Source: Cedecea neteri
GTDB lineage: Bacteria; Pseudomonadota; Gammaproteobacteria; Enterobacterales; Enterobacteriaceae
Direction: 5' to 3'
Length of the DNA stretch: 64,000 nt
Assembly: GCF_000757825.1 (NCBI RefSeq)
Contig: NZ_CP009451.1
Span: forward strand, 2,666,001-2,730,000
How positions within the stretch are numbered: position 1 is the stretch's first letter; every line of letters begins with the position of its first letter. Shown one piece after another: positions 8,693 through 18,383 of this stretch. Made by a program: the position numbers and the translations under genes. Below the pieces are notes generated by a model. The model did no database searches and had not been told where the DNA came from. It saw nothing but the letters and a program-made list of their open reading frames with translations.

Positions 8693-10497
8693 ATGCTTTT
8701 CTACTGATTCACTGGGCGCTTTTGGGGTTTGTCGTTAGCGCCGTGTTAGCCGGAGTTCTTGCCTTTTCTAAGCCAGTTAGCGGATTTTTCGCCGGCGTTG
8801 GCGGCGCAATCAGCTCCGTGCTTTTGCTGGTCGCGGGCGCTCAGGCGCTGCTGGGCTTTAACGGCGACGCGCAAATCTGGCACTGGCACCTTCAGCTTAA
8901 CGCCTTTAACGGCGTCTGGCTGGTCACCGTGGCGCTCAGCGGCCTGTTCATCTCCCTGTTTAACTGCGCGTGGCATCGCCATCCTGAAATAAAAGCCAAC
9001 GGCCTGCTGATTAATTTAATCCTGGCGGCTAGCGTTGCGGCGCTGGTGGCCGACAACTTCGTCACCCTGGTGGCGATGGCGGAAATCATCTCTCTGGCAG
9101 GCTACTTCCTGACCGGCTGCCAGAAGTCCGGGCAGCTGTGGTTTGCGCTGGGCCGCCTCGGCACCGCGCTGCTGGTCATCGCCTGCTGGCTGATGTGGCA
9201 GCGCTACGGCACCCTGGGCTACGGTGAATTGCGTCATCTTGTCGCCGGTGCGCCGCTGCCTACGCCGGTGCTGATCCTCGCGCTGCTCGGCTTTGGGCTG
9301 CTGGCCGGGATTATTCCGCTGCACGGCTGGGTGCCGCAGGCGCATGCGAATGCCTCTGCTCCGGCAGCCGCGCTGTTCTCCGCCGTGGTGTTGAAGATTG
9401 GCCTGTACGGCATCATGTGCTTCTCGCTTATCAGCAACGTTTTGCCGCTGTGGTGGGGCGTGCTGGTGGTGGTGGTTGGCATGATCACGGCGTTTATCGG
9501 CGGGCTTTACGCGCTGATGGAGCACAACATCAACCGCCTGCTGGCTTATCACTCCCTTGAAAACATCGGCATTATTTTGCTGGGCCTGGGCTGCGGCCTG
9601 ATCGGTATCGCGCTGAATGAGCCGGTGCTGGTGGCGCTGGGCATGACCGGCGGCCTTTATCACCTGTTCAACCACAGCCTGTTTAAAACCACGCTGTTCC
9701 TCGGCGCTGGCGCGGTTTGGTTCCGTACCGGACACCGTGACATCGAGAAACTGGGCGGGATCGGTAAACGCATGCCGGTTATCTCGCTGGCGATGCTGGT
9801 CGGGCTGATGGCGATGGCCGCGTTGCCGCCGCTGAACGGCTTTGCCGGGGAATGGGTTATCTATCAGTCATTCTTCCGTCTCGGCAGCCTGCCGCTGTTT
9901 GTCGGCCGCTTTATCGGCCCGCTGCTGGCCGTTGGGCTGGCGATTACCGGCGCGCTGGCGGTGATGTGCATGGCGAAAGTTTATGGCGTCACTTTCCTGG
10001 GCGCGCCGCGTACCAAAGAAGCAGAAAACGCGAGCTCTGCGCCGTGGCTGATGAACGTGAGCGTAGCGTTACTGGCCGCGTGCTGCGTTGTGGCCGGTGT
10101 GGCTTCGCCGTGGCTGCTGCCTTTGCTTCAGCACGCCGTTCCGCTGCCGCTGCAAACGGCGCATACCGCTGTTTCTCAGCCAATGATGACGCTGCTGCTG
10201 GTCGCCTCTCCGCTGCTGCCGTTTATTTTGACGATCGTTTTCCGTGGCGAGCGCCTGCCAAACCGCTCTCGCGGCTCGGCATGGGTCTGCGGCTACGACC
10301 ATGAACAGGCGATGGTGATCACCGCGACGGGCTTTGCCCAGCCGGTAAAAGCGGCGTTCGCGCCTTTGCTTAAGCTGCGCCACACCCTGAACCCTGGGAA
10401 ATGGATGCCCGGCTGGCAGTGCGAGTGCCTGTCCGGCACGTTCCGCCGCCTGGCGATGGTTGAGCTGGCGGTCTTACTGGTGGCGATGGTTGCCTGA
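8689..10497 (+). CDS. hycC: Formate hydrogenlyase membrane subunit HycC (NuoL/M/N-like)
   Basis: A 602-residue, very hydrophobic antiporter-like subunit with about 14-16 predicted membrane segments (E. coli 608). Family landmarks include LHGWVPQAHANASAPAAALFSAVVLKIG, which here spans about residues 205-232, and the lysine-bearing helices of the Mrp/complex I antiporter fold. The segment MEHNINRLLAYHSLENIG is also typical. It anchors the peripheral arm, and a role in ion translocation is proposed for the family. It is translationally coupled to hycB and followed 9 bp later by hycD. Confidence 0.97.
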   Translation: MNAFLLIHWALLGFVVSAVLAGVLAFSKPVSGFFAGVGGAISSVLLLVAGAQALLGFNGDAQIWHWHLQLNAFNGVWLVTVALSGLFISLFNCAWHRHPEIKANGLLINLILAASVAALVADNFVTLVAMAEIISLAGYFLTGCQKSGQLWFALGRLGTALLVIACWLMWQRYGTLGYGELRHLVAGAPLPTPVLILALLGFGLLAGIIPLHGWVPQAHANASAPAAALFSAVVLKIGLYGIMCFSLISNVLPLWWGVLVVVVGMITAFIGGLYALMEHNINRLLAYHSLENIGIILLGLGCGLIGIALNEPVLVALGMTGGLYHLFNHSLFKTTLFLGAGAVWFRTGHRDIEKLGGIGKRMPVISLAMLVGLMAMAALPPLNGFAGEWVIYQSFFRLGSLPLFVGRFIGPLLAVGLAITGALAVMCMAKVYGVTFLGAPRTKEAENASSAPWLMNVSVALLAACCVVAGVASPWLLPLLQHAVPLPLQTAHTAVSQPMMTLLLVASPLLPFILTIVFRGERLPNRSRGSAWVCGYDHEQAMVITATGFAQPVKAAFAPLLKLRHTLNPGKWMPGWQCECLSGTFRRLAMVELAVLLVAMVA

Positions 10498-10506
10498 GGA
10501 ACTGAT

Positions 10507-11433
10507 ATGACTACGTTTTTATTTGCCCTGATCCAGGCGCTGGCGCTGTTTTTTGCCGCGCCGCTGCTGTCCGGCATTACCCGCGTGACGCGAGCCCGCC
10601 TGCATAACCGCCGTGGCCCCGGCGTGCTGCAGGAATACCGGGATCTGTTCAAGCTGCTGGGTCGCCAGAGCGTGGCGCCCGCCGCGTCCGGCTGGGTTTT
10701 CCGCCTGATGCCGTTCGTGATGGTTGGCGTGATGCTGACCATCGCCACCGCGCTGCCTGTGGTGACTATTGCCTCGCCGCTGCCGTCATTAGGTGACCTG
10801 ATCACCTTAATTTACCTGTTCGCCATCGCCCGCTTCTTCTTCGCCATCGCCGGGTTAGACACCGGCAGCCCGTTCACCGGGATTGGCGCGAGCCGCGAAG
10901 CGATGCTCGGCGTGCTGGTCGAGCCGATTCTGCTGCTTAGCCTGTGGGTGGCCGCTCAGGTTGCGGGCAGCACGCACATCAGCAATATCGCCGGGGCTAT
11001 TCACGCCTGGCCGGTGGCGCAAAGCCTGACGCTGGGGCTGGCCTTCGTCGCCTGCGCTTTCGCGACCTTCATTGAAATGGGCAAGCTGCCGTTTGACCTT
11101 GCCGAAGCCGAACAGGAGCTGCAGGAAGGGCCACTGTCTGAATACAGCGGCGCGGGTTTTGCGGTGCTGAAGTGGGGTATTTCCCTCAAGCAGCTGGTTG
11201 TTCTGCAAATGTTTGTCGGCGTGTTCCTGCCGTGGGGGCAAATGAGCGCCTTTAGCTGGGGTGGACTTGTTCTCGCCGTAGCGCTGGCCGTCGTCAAGCT
11301 GGTGGTGGGCGTACTGATTATCGCGCTGTTTGAAAACAGCATGGCGCGCCTGCGGATGCTGGAAACCTCGCGCATTACCTGGGCCGGTTTTGGCTTTGCC
11401 TTTTTAGCCTTCGTCTCCTTGCTGGCGGCGTGA
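10507..11433 (+). CDS. hycD: Formate hydrogenlyase membrane subunit HycD (NuoH-like)
   Basis: A 308-residue membrane protein (E. coli 307) with about eight hydrophobic segments, homologous to complex I NuoH. The quinone-site-like loop contains RARLHNRRGPGVLQEYRDL, and an acidic segment KLPFDLAEAEQELQEGP is conserved. It connects the soluble HycE/HycG/HycF arm to the membrane. It sits between hycC and hycE with short spacers. Confidence 0.97.
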   Translation: MTTFLFALIQALALFFAAPLLSGITRVTRARLHNRRGPGVLQEYRDLFKLLGRQSVAPAASGWVFRLMPFVMVGVMLTIATALPVVTIASPLPSLGDLITLIYLFAIARFFFAIAGLDTGSPFTGIGASREAMLGVLVEPILLLSLWVAAQVAGSTHISNIAGAIHAWPVAQSLTLGLAFVACAFATFIEMGKLPFDLAEAEQELQEGPLSEYSGAGFAVLKWGISLKQLVVLQMFVGVFLPWGQMSAFSWGGLVLAVALAVVKLVVGVLIIALFENSMARLRMLETSRITWAGFGFAFLAFVSLLAA

Positions 11434-11450
11434 TTTAAGAGAATTTATCG

Positions 11451-13160
11451 ATGTCTGAAGAAAAAATTGGTCAACAGTATCTCGCCGCGCTGCATCAGCA
11501 ATTCCCGAATGCCGTGCTCGACGAAGCCTGGCAGACGAAAGATCAAATCACCGTCACCGTGAAGCTCAACATGCTGCCGGACGTGGTGGAATGGCTTTAC
11601 TACCAGCAGGGTGGCTGGCTTTCGGTGCTGTTTGGGAACGATGAACGCCAGCTGTGCGGCAGCTATGCGGTGTATTACGTGCTGTCGATGGAAAGCGGCG
11701 TGAAGTGCTGGATCACCGTGCGTGTGGAAGTAGACGCCGACAAACCGGAGTTCCCGTCCGTCACGCCTCGTGTGCCTGCCGCCGTTTGGGGCGAGCGCGA
11801 AGTCCGCGATATGTACGGCCTGCAGCCGGTTGGCTTGCCCGATGAACGCCGCCTGGTGCTGCCGGACGACTGGCCTGACGATCTCTATCCGCTGCGTAAA
11901 GACAGCATGGATTACCGCCAGCGCCCGGCGCCGACCACCGACAAAGAGACCTACGAGTTCATTAACGAACTGGGCACGAAAAAGAACAACGTGGTGCCGA
12001 TTGGCCCGCTGCACGTCACTTCTGACGAACCGGGCCACTTCCGCCTGTTCGTCGATGGCGAAAACATTATCGACGCCGATTATCGCCTGTTCTACGTCCA
12101 CCGCGGCATGGAGAAGCTGGCGGAAACCCGCATGGGCTACAACGAAGTCACCTTCCTGTCCGACCGCGTGTGCGGCATTTGCGGCTTCGCCCACAGCACC
12201 GCCTATACCACCTCGGTCGAAAACGCGATGGGGATTGTGGTCCCGGAGCGCGCGCAGATGATTCGCGCCATCCTGCTGGAGGTTGAGCGCCTGCACAGCC
12301 ACCTGCTGAACCTCGGCCTGGCCTGTCACTTCGTGGGCTTCGACTCCGGCTTTATGCAGTTCTTCCGGGTGCGCGAAATGTCGATGAAGATGGCGGAGAT
12401 CCTGACCGGGGCGCGTAAAACCTACGGCCTGAACCTGATCGGCGGCATCCGCCGCGACCTGCTGAAAGACGACATGATCCAGACCCGCCAGCTCGCCCAG
12501 CAGATGCGTCGGGAAGTGAAAGATCTGGTGGATATTCTGCTGAGCACGCCGAACATCGAGCAGCGCACCGTGGGCATTGGCCGCCTTGACCCGCAAATCG
12601 CCCGTGACTTCAGCAACGTCGGCCCAATGGTGCGCGCCAGCGGCCACGCCCGAGATACCCGCGCCGACCACCCGTTTGTGGGCTACGGCCTGCTGCCGAT
12701 GGAAGTCCATAGCCTCGACGGCTGCGACGTGCTTTCCCGCCTGAAAGTACGCATCAACGAAGTCTTCACCGCGCTGAACATGATTGATTTTGGGCTGGAT
12801 AACCTGCCGGGTGGCCCGCTCGCCGTGGATGGTTTTACCTACATTCCAAACCGCTTTGCGCTGGGCTTCTCGGAAGCGCCGCGCGGGGACGATATCCACT
12901 GGAGCATGACCGGCGACAACCAGAAGCTTTACCGCTGGCGCTGCCGGGCGGCGACCTACGCCAACTGGCCAACGCTGCGCTACATGCTGCGCGGCAACAC
13001 GGTGTCGGACGCCCCGCTGATTATCGGCAGCCTTGACCCTTGCTACTCCTGCACCGACCGCATGACGGTGGTGGACGTGCGCAAGAAGAAAAGCCAGGTG
13101 GTGCCGTACAAAGAGCTGGAGCGCTACAGCATTGAGCGCACCAATTCGCCGCTGAAATAA
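11451..13160 (+). CDS. hycE: Hydrogenase-3 large subunit HycE
   Basis: This is the 569-residue precursor of the catalytic Ni-Fe subunit, the same length as in E. coli. The N-terminal ~170 residues are NuoC-like and the rest NuoD-like. Both nickel-binding cysteine pairs are present, RVCGICGFAH and DPCYSCTDR. The segment after CTDR is 32 residues long, matching the tail removed by HycI after Arg537 once nickel is inserted. The fused NuoC-NuoD arrangement is normal for group 4 hydrogenases. The gene is followed by a 149-bp spacer holding a palindromic repeat before hycF, instead of tight coupling. Confidence 0.98.
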   Translation: MSEEKIGQQYLAALHQQFPNAVLDEAWQTKDQITVTVKLNMLPDVVEWLYYQQGGWLSVLFGNDERQLCGSYAVYYVLSMESGVKCWITVRVEVDADKPEFPSVTPRVPAAVWGEREVRDMYGLQPVGLPDERRLVLPDDWPDDLYPLRKDSMDYRQRPAPTTDKETYEFINELGTKKNNVVPIGPLHVTSDEPGHFRLFVDGENIIDADYRLFYVHRGMEKLAETRMGYNEVTFLSDRVCGICGFAHSTAYTTSVENAMGIVVPERAQMIRAILLEVERLHSHLLNLGLACHFVGFDSGFMQFFRVREMSMKMAEILTGARKTYGLNLIGGIRRDLLKDDMIQTRQLAQQMRREVKDLVDILLSTPNIEQRTVGIGRLDPQIARDFSNVGPMVRASGHARDTRADHPFVGYGLLPMEVHSLDGCDVLSRLKVRINEVFTALNMIDFGLDNLPGGPLAVDGFTYIPNRFALGFSEAPRGDDIHWSMTGDNQKLYRWRCRAATYANWPTLRYMLRGNTVSDAPLIIGSLDPCYSCTDRMTVVDVRKKKSQVVPYKELERYSIERTNSPLK

Positions 13161-13184
13161 TTTTGATGCCTGGTCGGTGACTGA

Positions 13185-13280
13185 CCCTCACCCCGGCCCT
13201 CTCCCTGGAAGGGAGAGGGGGAAAACCTGCTTCGATCTGTCCCCTCTCCCCTCAGGGGAGAGGGTTAGGGTGAGGGGTTG
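13185..13280. repeat. Palindromic repeat between hycE and hycF
   Basis: Outer arms CCCTCACCCCGGCCCTCTCCC and GAGGGTTAGGGTGAGGGG face each other and enclose two hairpins, CCCTCTCCCTGGAAGGGAGAGGG (two perfect 9-bp arms) and CCCTCTCCCCTCAGGGGAGAGGG. It belongs to the same family as the hypA-hycA array. In mRNA it would form a strong structure inside the operon. Confidence 0.88.
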
Positions 13281-13309
13281 TTCTAAGACCAGGCAAACAA
13301 GGAAAACGC

Positions 13310-13852
13310 ATGTTTAACTTCATCAAAAAAGCCATCAAGGGCGGCGTGGCAACCGAGTCTTATCCGCTCCAGCCCATTGCCGTGGACCCGAATTTTCGCG
13401 GCAAGCCCGAGCACAACCCGCAGCAGTGCATCGGCTGTGCCGCCTGCGTTAACGCCTGCCCGTCCAATGCGCTGAGCGTTGAGACCGATCTTGCCGCCGG
13501 GCAACTGCAGTGGAGCTTTAACCTCGGGCGCTGCATCTTCTGCGGGCGCTGCGAAGAGGTTTGCCCGACTGCCGCCATCAAGCTTTCGCAGCAGTACGAG
13601 CTGGCGGTATGGAATAAAGCCGACTTCCTGCAGCAGGCCAGCTTCCCGCTGTGCAACTGCCGCGAGTGTGGCCGTCCGTTCGCCGTGCAAAAAGAGATCG
13701 ACTACGCCATTGCGCTGCTTGAGCACAACGGCGATTCCCGCGCGGAAAGCCGCCGTGGGGCATTTGAAACCTGCCCGGACTGCAAGCGCCAGCAAAGCCT
13801 GGTGTCGTCCGACCGGATCGACTTTAGCCGTCAGATGAGAGAGGCCAGCTAA
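13310..13852 (+). CDS. hycF: Formate hydrogenlyase iron-sulfur subunit HycF (NuoI-like)
   Basis: A 180-residue protein with two classical 4Fe-4S motifs, [12 protein letters not shown] and [12 protein letters not shown], plus C-terminal cysteine pairs in [10 protein letters not shown] and CPDCK that may bind zinc or another metal. It belongs to the electron-transfer wire of the soluble arm. The stop overlaps the hycG start (TAATG). Translation starts 29 bp after the palindromic repeat, with AAGGAA before the ATG. Confidence 0.97.
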   Translation: MFNFIKKAIKGGVATESYPLQPIAVDPNFRGKPEHNPQQCIGCAACVNACPSNALSVETDLAAGQLQWSFNLGRCIFCGRCEEVCPTAAIKLSQQYELAVWNKADFLQQASFPLCNCRECGRPFAVQKEIDYAIALLEHNGDSRAESRRGAFETCPDCKRQQSLVSSDRIDFSRQMREAS

Positions 13853-14616
13853 TGAGTAACCTACTGGGGCCGCGCGACCACAATGGCATTCCGGTGCCGA
13901 TGACGGTGGACGAATCTATCGCCAGCATGAAGGCGTCGCTGCTGAAAAACATCAAACGCTCCGCCTACGTTTATCGCGTGGACTGCGGCGGCTGTAACGG
14001 CTGTGAAATCGAGATTTTCGCTACGCTTTCGCCGCTGTTCGATGCAGAACGTTTTGGCATTAAAGTTGTTCCGTCACCGCGCCATGCCGATATTTTGCTG
14101 TTTACCGGCGCGGTAACCCGCGCGATGCGCTCTCCGGCGCTGCGTGCCTGGGAATCGGCACCCGATCCTAAAATCTGTATCTCGTACGGCGCCTGCGGCA
14201 ACAGCGGTGGGATTTTCCACGACCTTTACTGCGTGTGGGGCGGCACCGACAAAATCGTACCGGTCGACGTTTACATCCCTGGCTGCCCGCCAACCCCAGC
14301 CGCCACGCTGTACGGCTTCGCGATGGCGCTTGGCCTGCTGGAGCAAAAAATTCACGCCCGCCCGGCAAGCGAGCTGGACGTAGAACCGGCAAAAATCCTG
14401 CATCCGGATATGGTGCAGCCGCTGCGCGTGCGCATCGATCGCGCCGCTCGCCGCCTGGCGGGCTACCGCTATGGTCGCCAGATTGCCGACAGCTACATGA
14501 CTAACCTGACGGCCGGAGGCGATGCTGTTCAGCAATGGCTGAGCGCGGAAAACGACCCACGCCTGACGGAAATCGTCACTAACCTTGAGCATCTGGTTCA
14601 TCAGGAGCGCGCGTAA
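13852..14616 (+). CDS. hycG: Hydrogenase-3 small subunit HycG (NuoB-like)
   Basis: A 254-residue subunit (E. coli 255) carrying the 4Fe-4S cluster nearest the Ni-Fe site. Cysteines appear in [12 protein letters not shown], in [10 protein letters not shown] and in PGCPPTP, matching the NuoB-type N2 cluster pattern. Start and stop both overlap neighbours by a base (TAATG), so hycF, hycG and hycH are coupled. Confidence 0.97.
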   Translation: MSNLLGPRDHNGIPVPMTVDESIASMKASLLKNIKRSAYVYRVDCGGCNGCEIEIFATLSPLFDAERFGIKVVPSPRHADILLFTGAVTRAMRSPALRAWESAPDPKICISYGACGNSGGIFHDLYCVWGGTDKIVPVDVYIPGCPPTPAATLYGFAMALGLLEQKIHARPASELDVEPAKILHPDMVQPLRVRIDRAARRLAGYRYGRQIADSYMTNLTAGGDAVQQWLSAENDPRLTEIVTNLEHLVHQERA

Positions 14617-15026
14617 TGAGCGAGTCGGTGGTGTTCTGTCAGCTCAGCCGCAAGTTTGTCGACGAGAACGACAACACCCCGGCTGACGCCCAGCAGGTGG
14701 TCTACTACAGCCTGGCGATTGGCCACCATTTGGGGGTGATCGACTGCCTGAAAGAGAGCCTGGTTTGCCCGCTTGAAGCTTATCAGGCGTGGATAGCTAC
14801 GCTTGAGGCCGACGGCGAGGCCCGGCGCAAAATGAACGGCGTGCCGCGCTACGGTGAAATCGTTATCGACCAGAACCACGTGGTGATGCTGGCCCGCGCG
14901 TTTGATGCCGCTAAGCCGACGCAAACGGCTGAACAGCAGGGCTGGAGCCAGGCGCTGCTCGACATGCTGCAGGCCATTCAACAAGAACCCGCCATCTACC
15001 TGATGGTAAGGAGACGCTATGACTAA
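14616..15026 (+). CDS. hycH: Formate hydrogenlyase maturation protein HycH
   Basis: A 136-residue soluble protein that begins [14 protein letters not shown] and ends in YLMVRRRYD. HycH is needed for maturation of the HycE precursor but is not part of the finished complex. It has no recognisable catalytic motif. It starts on the hycG stop and overlaps hycI by 8 bp. Identification rests on sequence, length (136, as in E. coli) and operon position. Confidence 0.94.
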   Translation: MSESVVFCQLSRKFVDENDNTPADAQQVVYYSLAIGHHLGVIDCLKESLVCPLEAYQAWIATLEADGEARRKMNGVPRYGEIVIDQNHVVMLARAFDAAKPTQTAEQQGWSQALLDMLQAIQQEPAIYLMVRRRYD

Positions 15027-15498
15027 GGTACTGCTTTGCGTAGGCAACAGCATGATGGGTGACGACGGGGCTGGCCCGCTGCTGGCCGAGAAGTGTCAGG
15101 CTTCTCCGCAGGGCGACTGGGTGGTGATCGACGGCGGCAGCGCGCCGGAAAACGACGTGGTTGCTATTCGCGAACTGCACCCGGAACTGCTGCTGATTGT
15201 CGATGCCACCGACATGATGCTCAATCCCGGCGAGATCCGCGTCATCGACCCGGACGACATCGCCGAGATGTTTATGATGACCACCCACAACATGCCGCTT
15301 AATTATCTGGTCGATCAGCTTCAAGAGGATGTCGGCGAAGTGGTGTTCCTCGGCATTCAGCCGGATATCGTCGGTTTTTACTATCCGATGACGGAGGCGG
15401 TGAAAGCGGCAGTGGAGCAGGTTTACCAGCGGCTGGCGACGTGGTCCGGTTACGGTGGGTATGCCCAGCTGACGGCGGAAGAAACAGAAGGTCTGTAA
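15019..15498 (+). CDS. hycI: Hydrogenase-3 maturation endopeptidase HycI
   Basis: A 159-residue member of the HyaD/HycI protease family. It removes the C-terminal tail of HycE after nickel insertion. The nickel-sensing acidic residue in GNSMMGDDGAGP, a second Asp in LIVDATDMM, and the His in TTHNMPLNYL are all visible. Last gene of the hyc operon, preceded by AAGGAG. Confidence 0.96.
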   Translation: MTKVLLCVGNSMMGDDGAGPLLAEKCQASPQGDWVVIDGGSAPENDVVAIRELHPELLLIVDATDMMLNPGEIRVIDPDDIAEMFMMTTHNMPLNYLVDQLQEDVGEVVFLGIQPDIVGFYYPMTEAVKAAVEQVYQRLATWSGYGGYAQLTAEETEGL

Positions 15499-15500
15499 GT

Positions 15501-15523
15501 CACTAATGACATCGTCATTAGTG
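15501..15523. promoter_or_regulatory. Perfect palindrome, probable FhlA activating site for hydN
   Basis: CACTAATGAC-ATC-GTCATTAGTG has two perfect 10-bp arms with a 3-bp centre. It lies just after hycI and 65 bp upstream of the hydN -24 box. It shares ATGAC/GTCAT arms with the site upstream of hycA. No T-run follows, so a terminator is less likely. Confidence 0.5.
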
Positions 15524-15588
15524 TCGATGTCATCTACTTTTATTGATCCTTTCAATTCAATGCATTGAAATTATTGGTTTTTAATTTC

Positions 15589-15604
15589 TGGCACGGTTTG
15601 TGAA
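15589..15604 (+). promoter_or_regulatory. Sigma-54 promoter of hydN-fdhF-hypF-NiCoT
   Basis: TGGCAC-GGTTT-GTGAA has a perfect -24 element. The -12 half is degenerate (GTGAA against TTGCA). Position 40 bp before hydN and the analogous E. coli hydN promoter support it. Confidence 0.7.
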
Positions 15605-15643
15605 TAAGCCCCTGCGATAACACACTTATTGCAGGAGTTTATG

Positions 15644-16189
15644 ATGAACCGCTTCATCATTGCCGATTCGAGCAAATGCATCGGCTGTCGCACTTGTGAG
15701 GTGGCCTGCGTCGTCTCCCACCAGGAGAACCAGGACTGCTCGGCGCTGACCCCACAAACTTTCTTGCCGCGCATTCACGTCATCAAAGGCGTGAACGTAT
15801 CTACGGCCACCATGTGCCGCCAGTGCGAGGACGCGCCCTGCGCGAACGTCTGCCCTAACGGCGCCATCAGCCGGGACCAGGGCTTTGTGCACGTGATGCA
15901 GGAACGCTGCATCGGCTGCAAAACCTGCGTCGTCGCCTGCCCTTATGGCGCGATGGAGGTCGTCGTGCGGCCGGTGATCCGCAACAGCGGTGCCGGGCTG
16001 AACGTGATGGCGGAAAAAGCCGAGGCCAACAAATGTGACCTTTGCTACCACCGCGAGGCTGGCCCGGCCTGTCTGGAAGCCTGTCCGACCAACGCCATTC
16101 TGTGCGTTGACCGTAACCGGCTGGAACAAATGAGCGCGGAAAAACGTCGCCGCGCCGCGTTAGATGCCCCTGCGGCCCTGACCTTCTAA
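15644..16189 (+). CDS. hydN: Electron transport protein HydN
   Basis: This 181-residue polyferredoxin has four 4Fe-4S cysteine clusters: CIGCRTCEVAC, CRQCEDAPCANVCP, CIGCKTCVVACP and CDLCYHREAGPACLEACP. HydN serves FdhF activity, probably in electron transfer or maturation. The chosen ATG gives MNRFIIADSSKC, matching E. coli HydN, with CAGGAG at 6 bp. An in-frame TTG and ATG upstream would add only 3-5 residues. First of four co-oriented genes. In E. coli hydN is followed directly by hypF, whereas here fdhF lies between them. Confidence 0.95.
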   Translation: MNRFIIADSSKCIGCRTCEVACVVSHQENQDCSALTPQTFLPRIHVIKGVNVSTATMCRQCEDAPCANVCPNGAISRDQGFVHVMQERCIGCKTCVVACPYGAMEVVVRPVIRNSGAGLNVMAEKAEANKCDLCYHREAGPACLEACPTNAILCVDRNRLEQMSAEKRRRAALDAPAALTF

Positions 16190-16226
16190 TCCCTATGCAT
16201 TTCAACTTTTAACAGGTCTGTTACTG

Positions 16227-18377
16227 ATGAAAAAAATTACCAGCGTCTGCCCTTACTGTGGCGCAGGCTGCAAACTGAAACTGGTCGTCGAGAACAACAA
16301 AATCATTCGCGCCGAAGCGGCCGAGGGCGTGACTAACCAAAACGAACTCTGCCTGAAAGGCTACTACGGCTGGGATTTTCTTAACGACACCAAGCTGCTG
16401 ACCCCTCGTCTTACGCAGCCGATGATCCGCTACGAGAAGGGCGGCAAGCTGCAGCCTGTCAGCTGGGAAGAGGCGATTAGCTATACCGCTGCGCGCCTGA
16501 AGGCGATCAAAGAGCAGTTTGGCCCACGCGCCATTATGACCACCGGTTCCTCGCGCGGAACGGGGAACGAAACCAACTTCGTGATGCAGAAATTCGCCCG
16601 CGCGGTACTGAATACTAACAACGTCGACTGCTGCGCCCGCGTGTGCCATGGCCCTTCCGTTGCCGGGCTGCAGGCGACGCTGGGTAACGGGGCGATGAGC
16701 AACTCCATCGGCGATATCGAAAACTCCAAATGCCTGCTGGTGGTGGGCTACAACTGCGCCGACTCGCATCCTATCGTGGCGCGCCGGGTAATTAAGGCCA
16801 AAAGCAACGGCGCCAAAATTATCGTCTGCGATCCGCGCCGCATTGAAACCGCCCGCATTGCCGACCAGCATCTGCAAATCAAAAACGGCTGCAACATGGC
16901 GCTGGTAAACGCCTTTGGCTACGTGCTGCTGGAAGAGCAGCTGTACGACAAAGAGTACGTCGCCAAATATGCCGAAGGGCTGGATGCCTACCGCGAAACC
17001 GTGAAGGGGTATGCGCCAGAGGACGTCGAGCACCTGACCGGCATTCCCGCGCAGCAGGTTCGCCAGGCGATGCGTACATTTGCGGCGGCCCCTTCTGCCA
17101 CCATCATGTGGGGCATGGGCGTGACCCAGTTTGGCCAGGCTGTAGACGTGGTTAAAGGACTGTCCAGCCTGGCGCTGCTCACCGGCAATCTGGGCCGCGA
17201 AAACGTCGGCGTTGGTCCGGTACGCGGACAGAACAACGTGCAGGGCGCCTGCGATATGGGCGTGCTGCCTAACCAGTTCCCCGGCTACCAGGATGTGGTC
17301 GATCCCGAGGTTCGCGCGAAGTTTGCCAAAGCCTGGGGCATCGACCCGGCGGTGATGGATGACAAAGTTGGCGTGCGTATTACCGAAGTGCCGCACCTGG
17401 CGATAGAGGGCAAGGTTAAAGCCTATTACATCATGGGCGAGGATCCGCTCCAGACCGAAGCGGACCTGGGCCTGGTGCGCAAAGGGTTTGAGGCGCTCGA
17501 CTTCGTGGTGGTGCAGGACATCTTCATGACTAAAACGGCCGAAGTGGCGGACGTGCTGCTGCCGGCGACCTCATGGGGCGAGCACGGCGGCGTCTTTACC
17601 TGCGCCGACCGGGGCTTCCAGCGTTTTGAAAAAGCGATTGAGCCGAAGTACAACGTGAAGCGCGACTGGGAAATCATCAGCCTGCTTTCGACGGCGATGG
17701 GCTACCCGATGCGCTACGAAAACAACCAGCAAATCTGGGATGAGCTGCGCGAACTGTGCCCGCTGTTTTACGGCGTAACCTACGAAAAAATGGGCGATAT
17801 GGGGCACGTGCAGTGGCCCTGCCCGACGCTCGATCATCCCGGCACGCCGTATCTCTACAAGGGGAGCAAATTCGACACGCCGACAGGCAAAGGTCAGCTG
17901 TTTGCCGCCGCATGGCGCGCGCCAGCCGAAGTTCCCGACGACAGCTACCCGCTGGTGCTTTGCACCGTGCGTGAGGTCGGGCATTACTCCTGCCGCTCGA
18001 TGACCGGCAACTGTGCCGCGCTGCAAACTCTCGCCGACGAGCCCGGCTTTGTGCAAATCAACCCGCTGGATGCGGATGCGTTAGGTATTAAAGACCGGCA
18101 GATGGTTTGGGTAAGTTCGCGTCGCGGCAAGGTTATCAGCCGAGCCGACGTGAGCGATCGCATTAACAAAGGCTCCGTCTACATGACCTATCAGTGGTGG
18201 ATTGGCGCCTGTAACGAACTGACGCAGGATAATCTCGACCCGATCTCCAAAACGCCGGAAACCAAGTATTGCGCGGTGAAGGTTAGCGCGATTGAGGATC
18301 AGGCCTGGGCCGAGAACTACGCGCAAACGACCTACAACAGCATGAAGGCGCGGCTGCGCGAGGCGGTGGAAGCGTGA
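16227..18377 (+). CDS. fdhF: Formate dehydrogenase H, cysteine (selenium-free) form
   Basis: This 716-residue molybdo-bis-PGD enzyme (E. coli 715) oxidises formate to CO2 and passes electrons to HycB. The N-terminal 4Fe-4S motif [13 protein letters not shown], the Lys-bearing segment [11 protein letters not shown], and the active-site segments [10 protein letters not shown] and [15 protein letters not shown] are present. Residue 140, selenocysteine (TGA) in E. coli FdhF, is cysteine encoded by TGC at 16644-16646, and the adjacent catalytic His141 is kept. The frame is open throughout, so no recoding is needed. It lies 37 bp after hydN. Confidence 0.96.
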   Translation: MKKITSVCPYCGAGCKLKLVVENNKIIRAEAAEGVTNQNELCLKGYYGWDFLNDTKLLTPRLTQPMIRYEKGGKLQPVSWEEAISYTAARLKAIKEQFGPRAIMTTGSSRGTGNETNFVMQKFARAVLNTNNVDCCARVCHGPSVAGLQATLGNGAMSNSIGDIENSKCLLVVGYNCADSHPIVARRVIKAKSNGAKIIVCDPRRIETARIADQHLQIKNGCNMALVNAFGYVLLEEQLYDKEYVAKYAEGLDAYRETVKGYAPEDVEHLTGIPAQQVRQAMRTFAAAPSATIMWGMGVTQFGQAVDVVKGLSSLALLTGNLGRENVGVGPVRGQNNVQGACDMGVLPNQFPGYQDVVDPEVRAKFAKAWGIDPAVMDDKVGVRITEVPHLAIEGKVKAYYIMGEDPLQTEADLGLVRKGFEALDFVVVQDIFMTKTAEVADVLLPATSWGEHGGVFTCADRGFQRFEKAIEPKYNVKRDWEIISLLSTAMGYPMRYENNQQIWDELRELCPLFYGVTYEKMGDMGHVQWPCPTLDHPGTPYLYKGSKFDTPTGKGQLFAAAWRAPAEVPDDSYPLVLCTVREVGHYSCRSMTGNCAALQTLADEPGFVQINPLDADALGIKDRQMVWVSSRRGKVISRADVSDRINKGSVYMTYQWWIGACNELTQDNLDPISKTPETKYCAVKVSAIEDQAWAENYAQTTYNSMKARLREAVEA

Positions 18378-18383
18378 TTTTTA

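Noticed and set aside
11445..12899. Long minus-strand open frame opposite hycE
   Set aside because: It has no recognisable domain and a composition typical of an antisense shadow. HycE is certain on the plus strand.
15501..15523. Palindrome after hycI as an intrinsic terminator
   Set aside because: The stem is not GC-rich and is not followed by a T-run. A regulator site fits its distance from the sigma-54 promoter better.
16644..16646. Selenocysteine codon in fdhF
   Set aside because: The codon is TGC, not TGA, so no recoding is needed.
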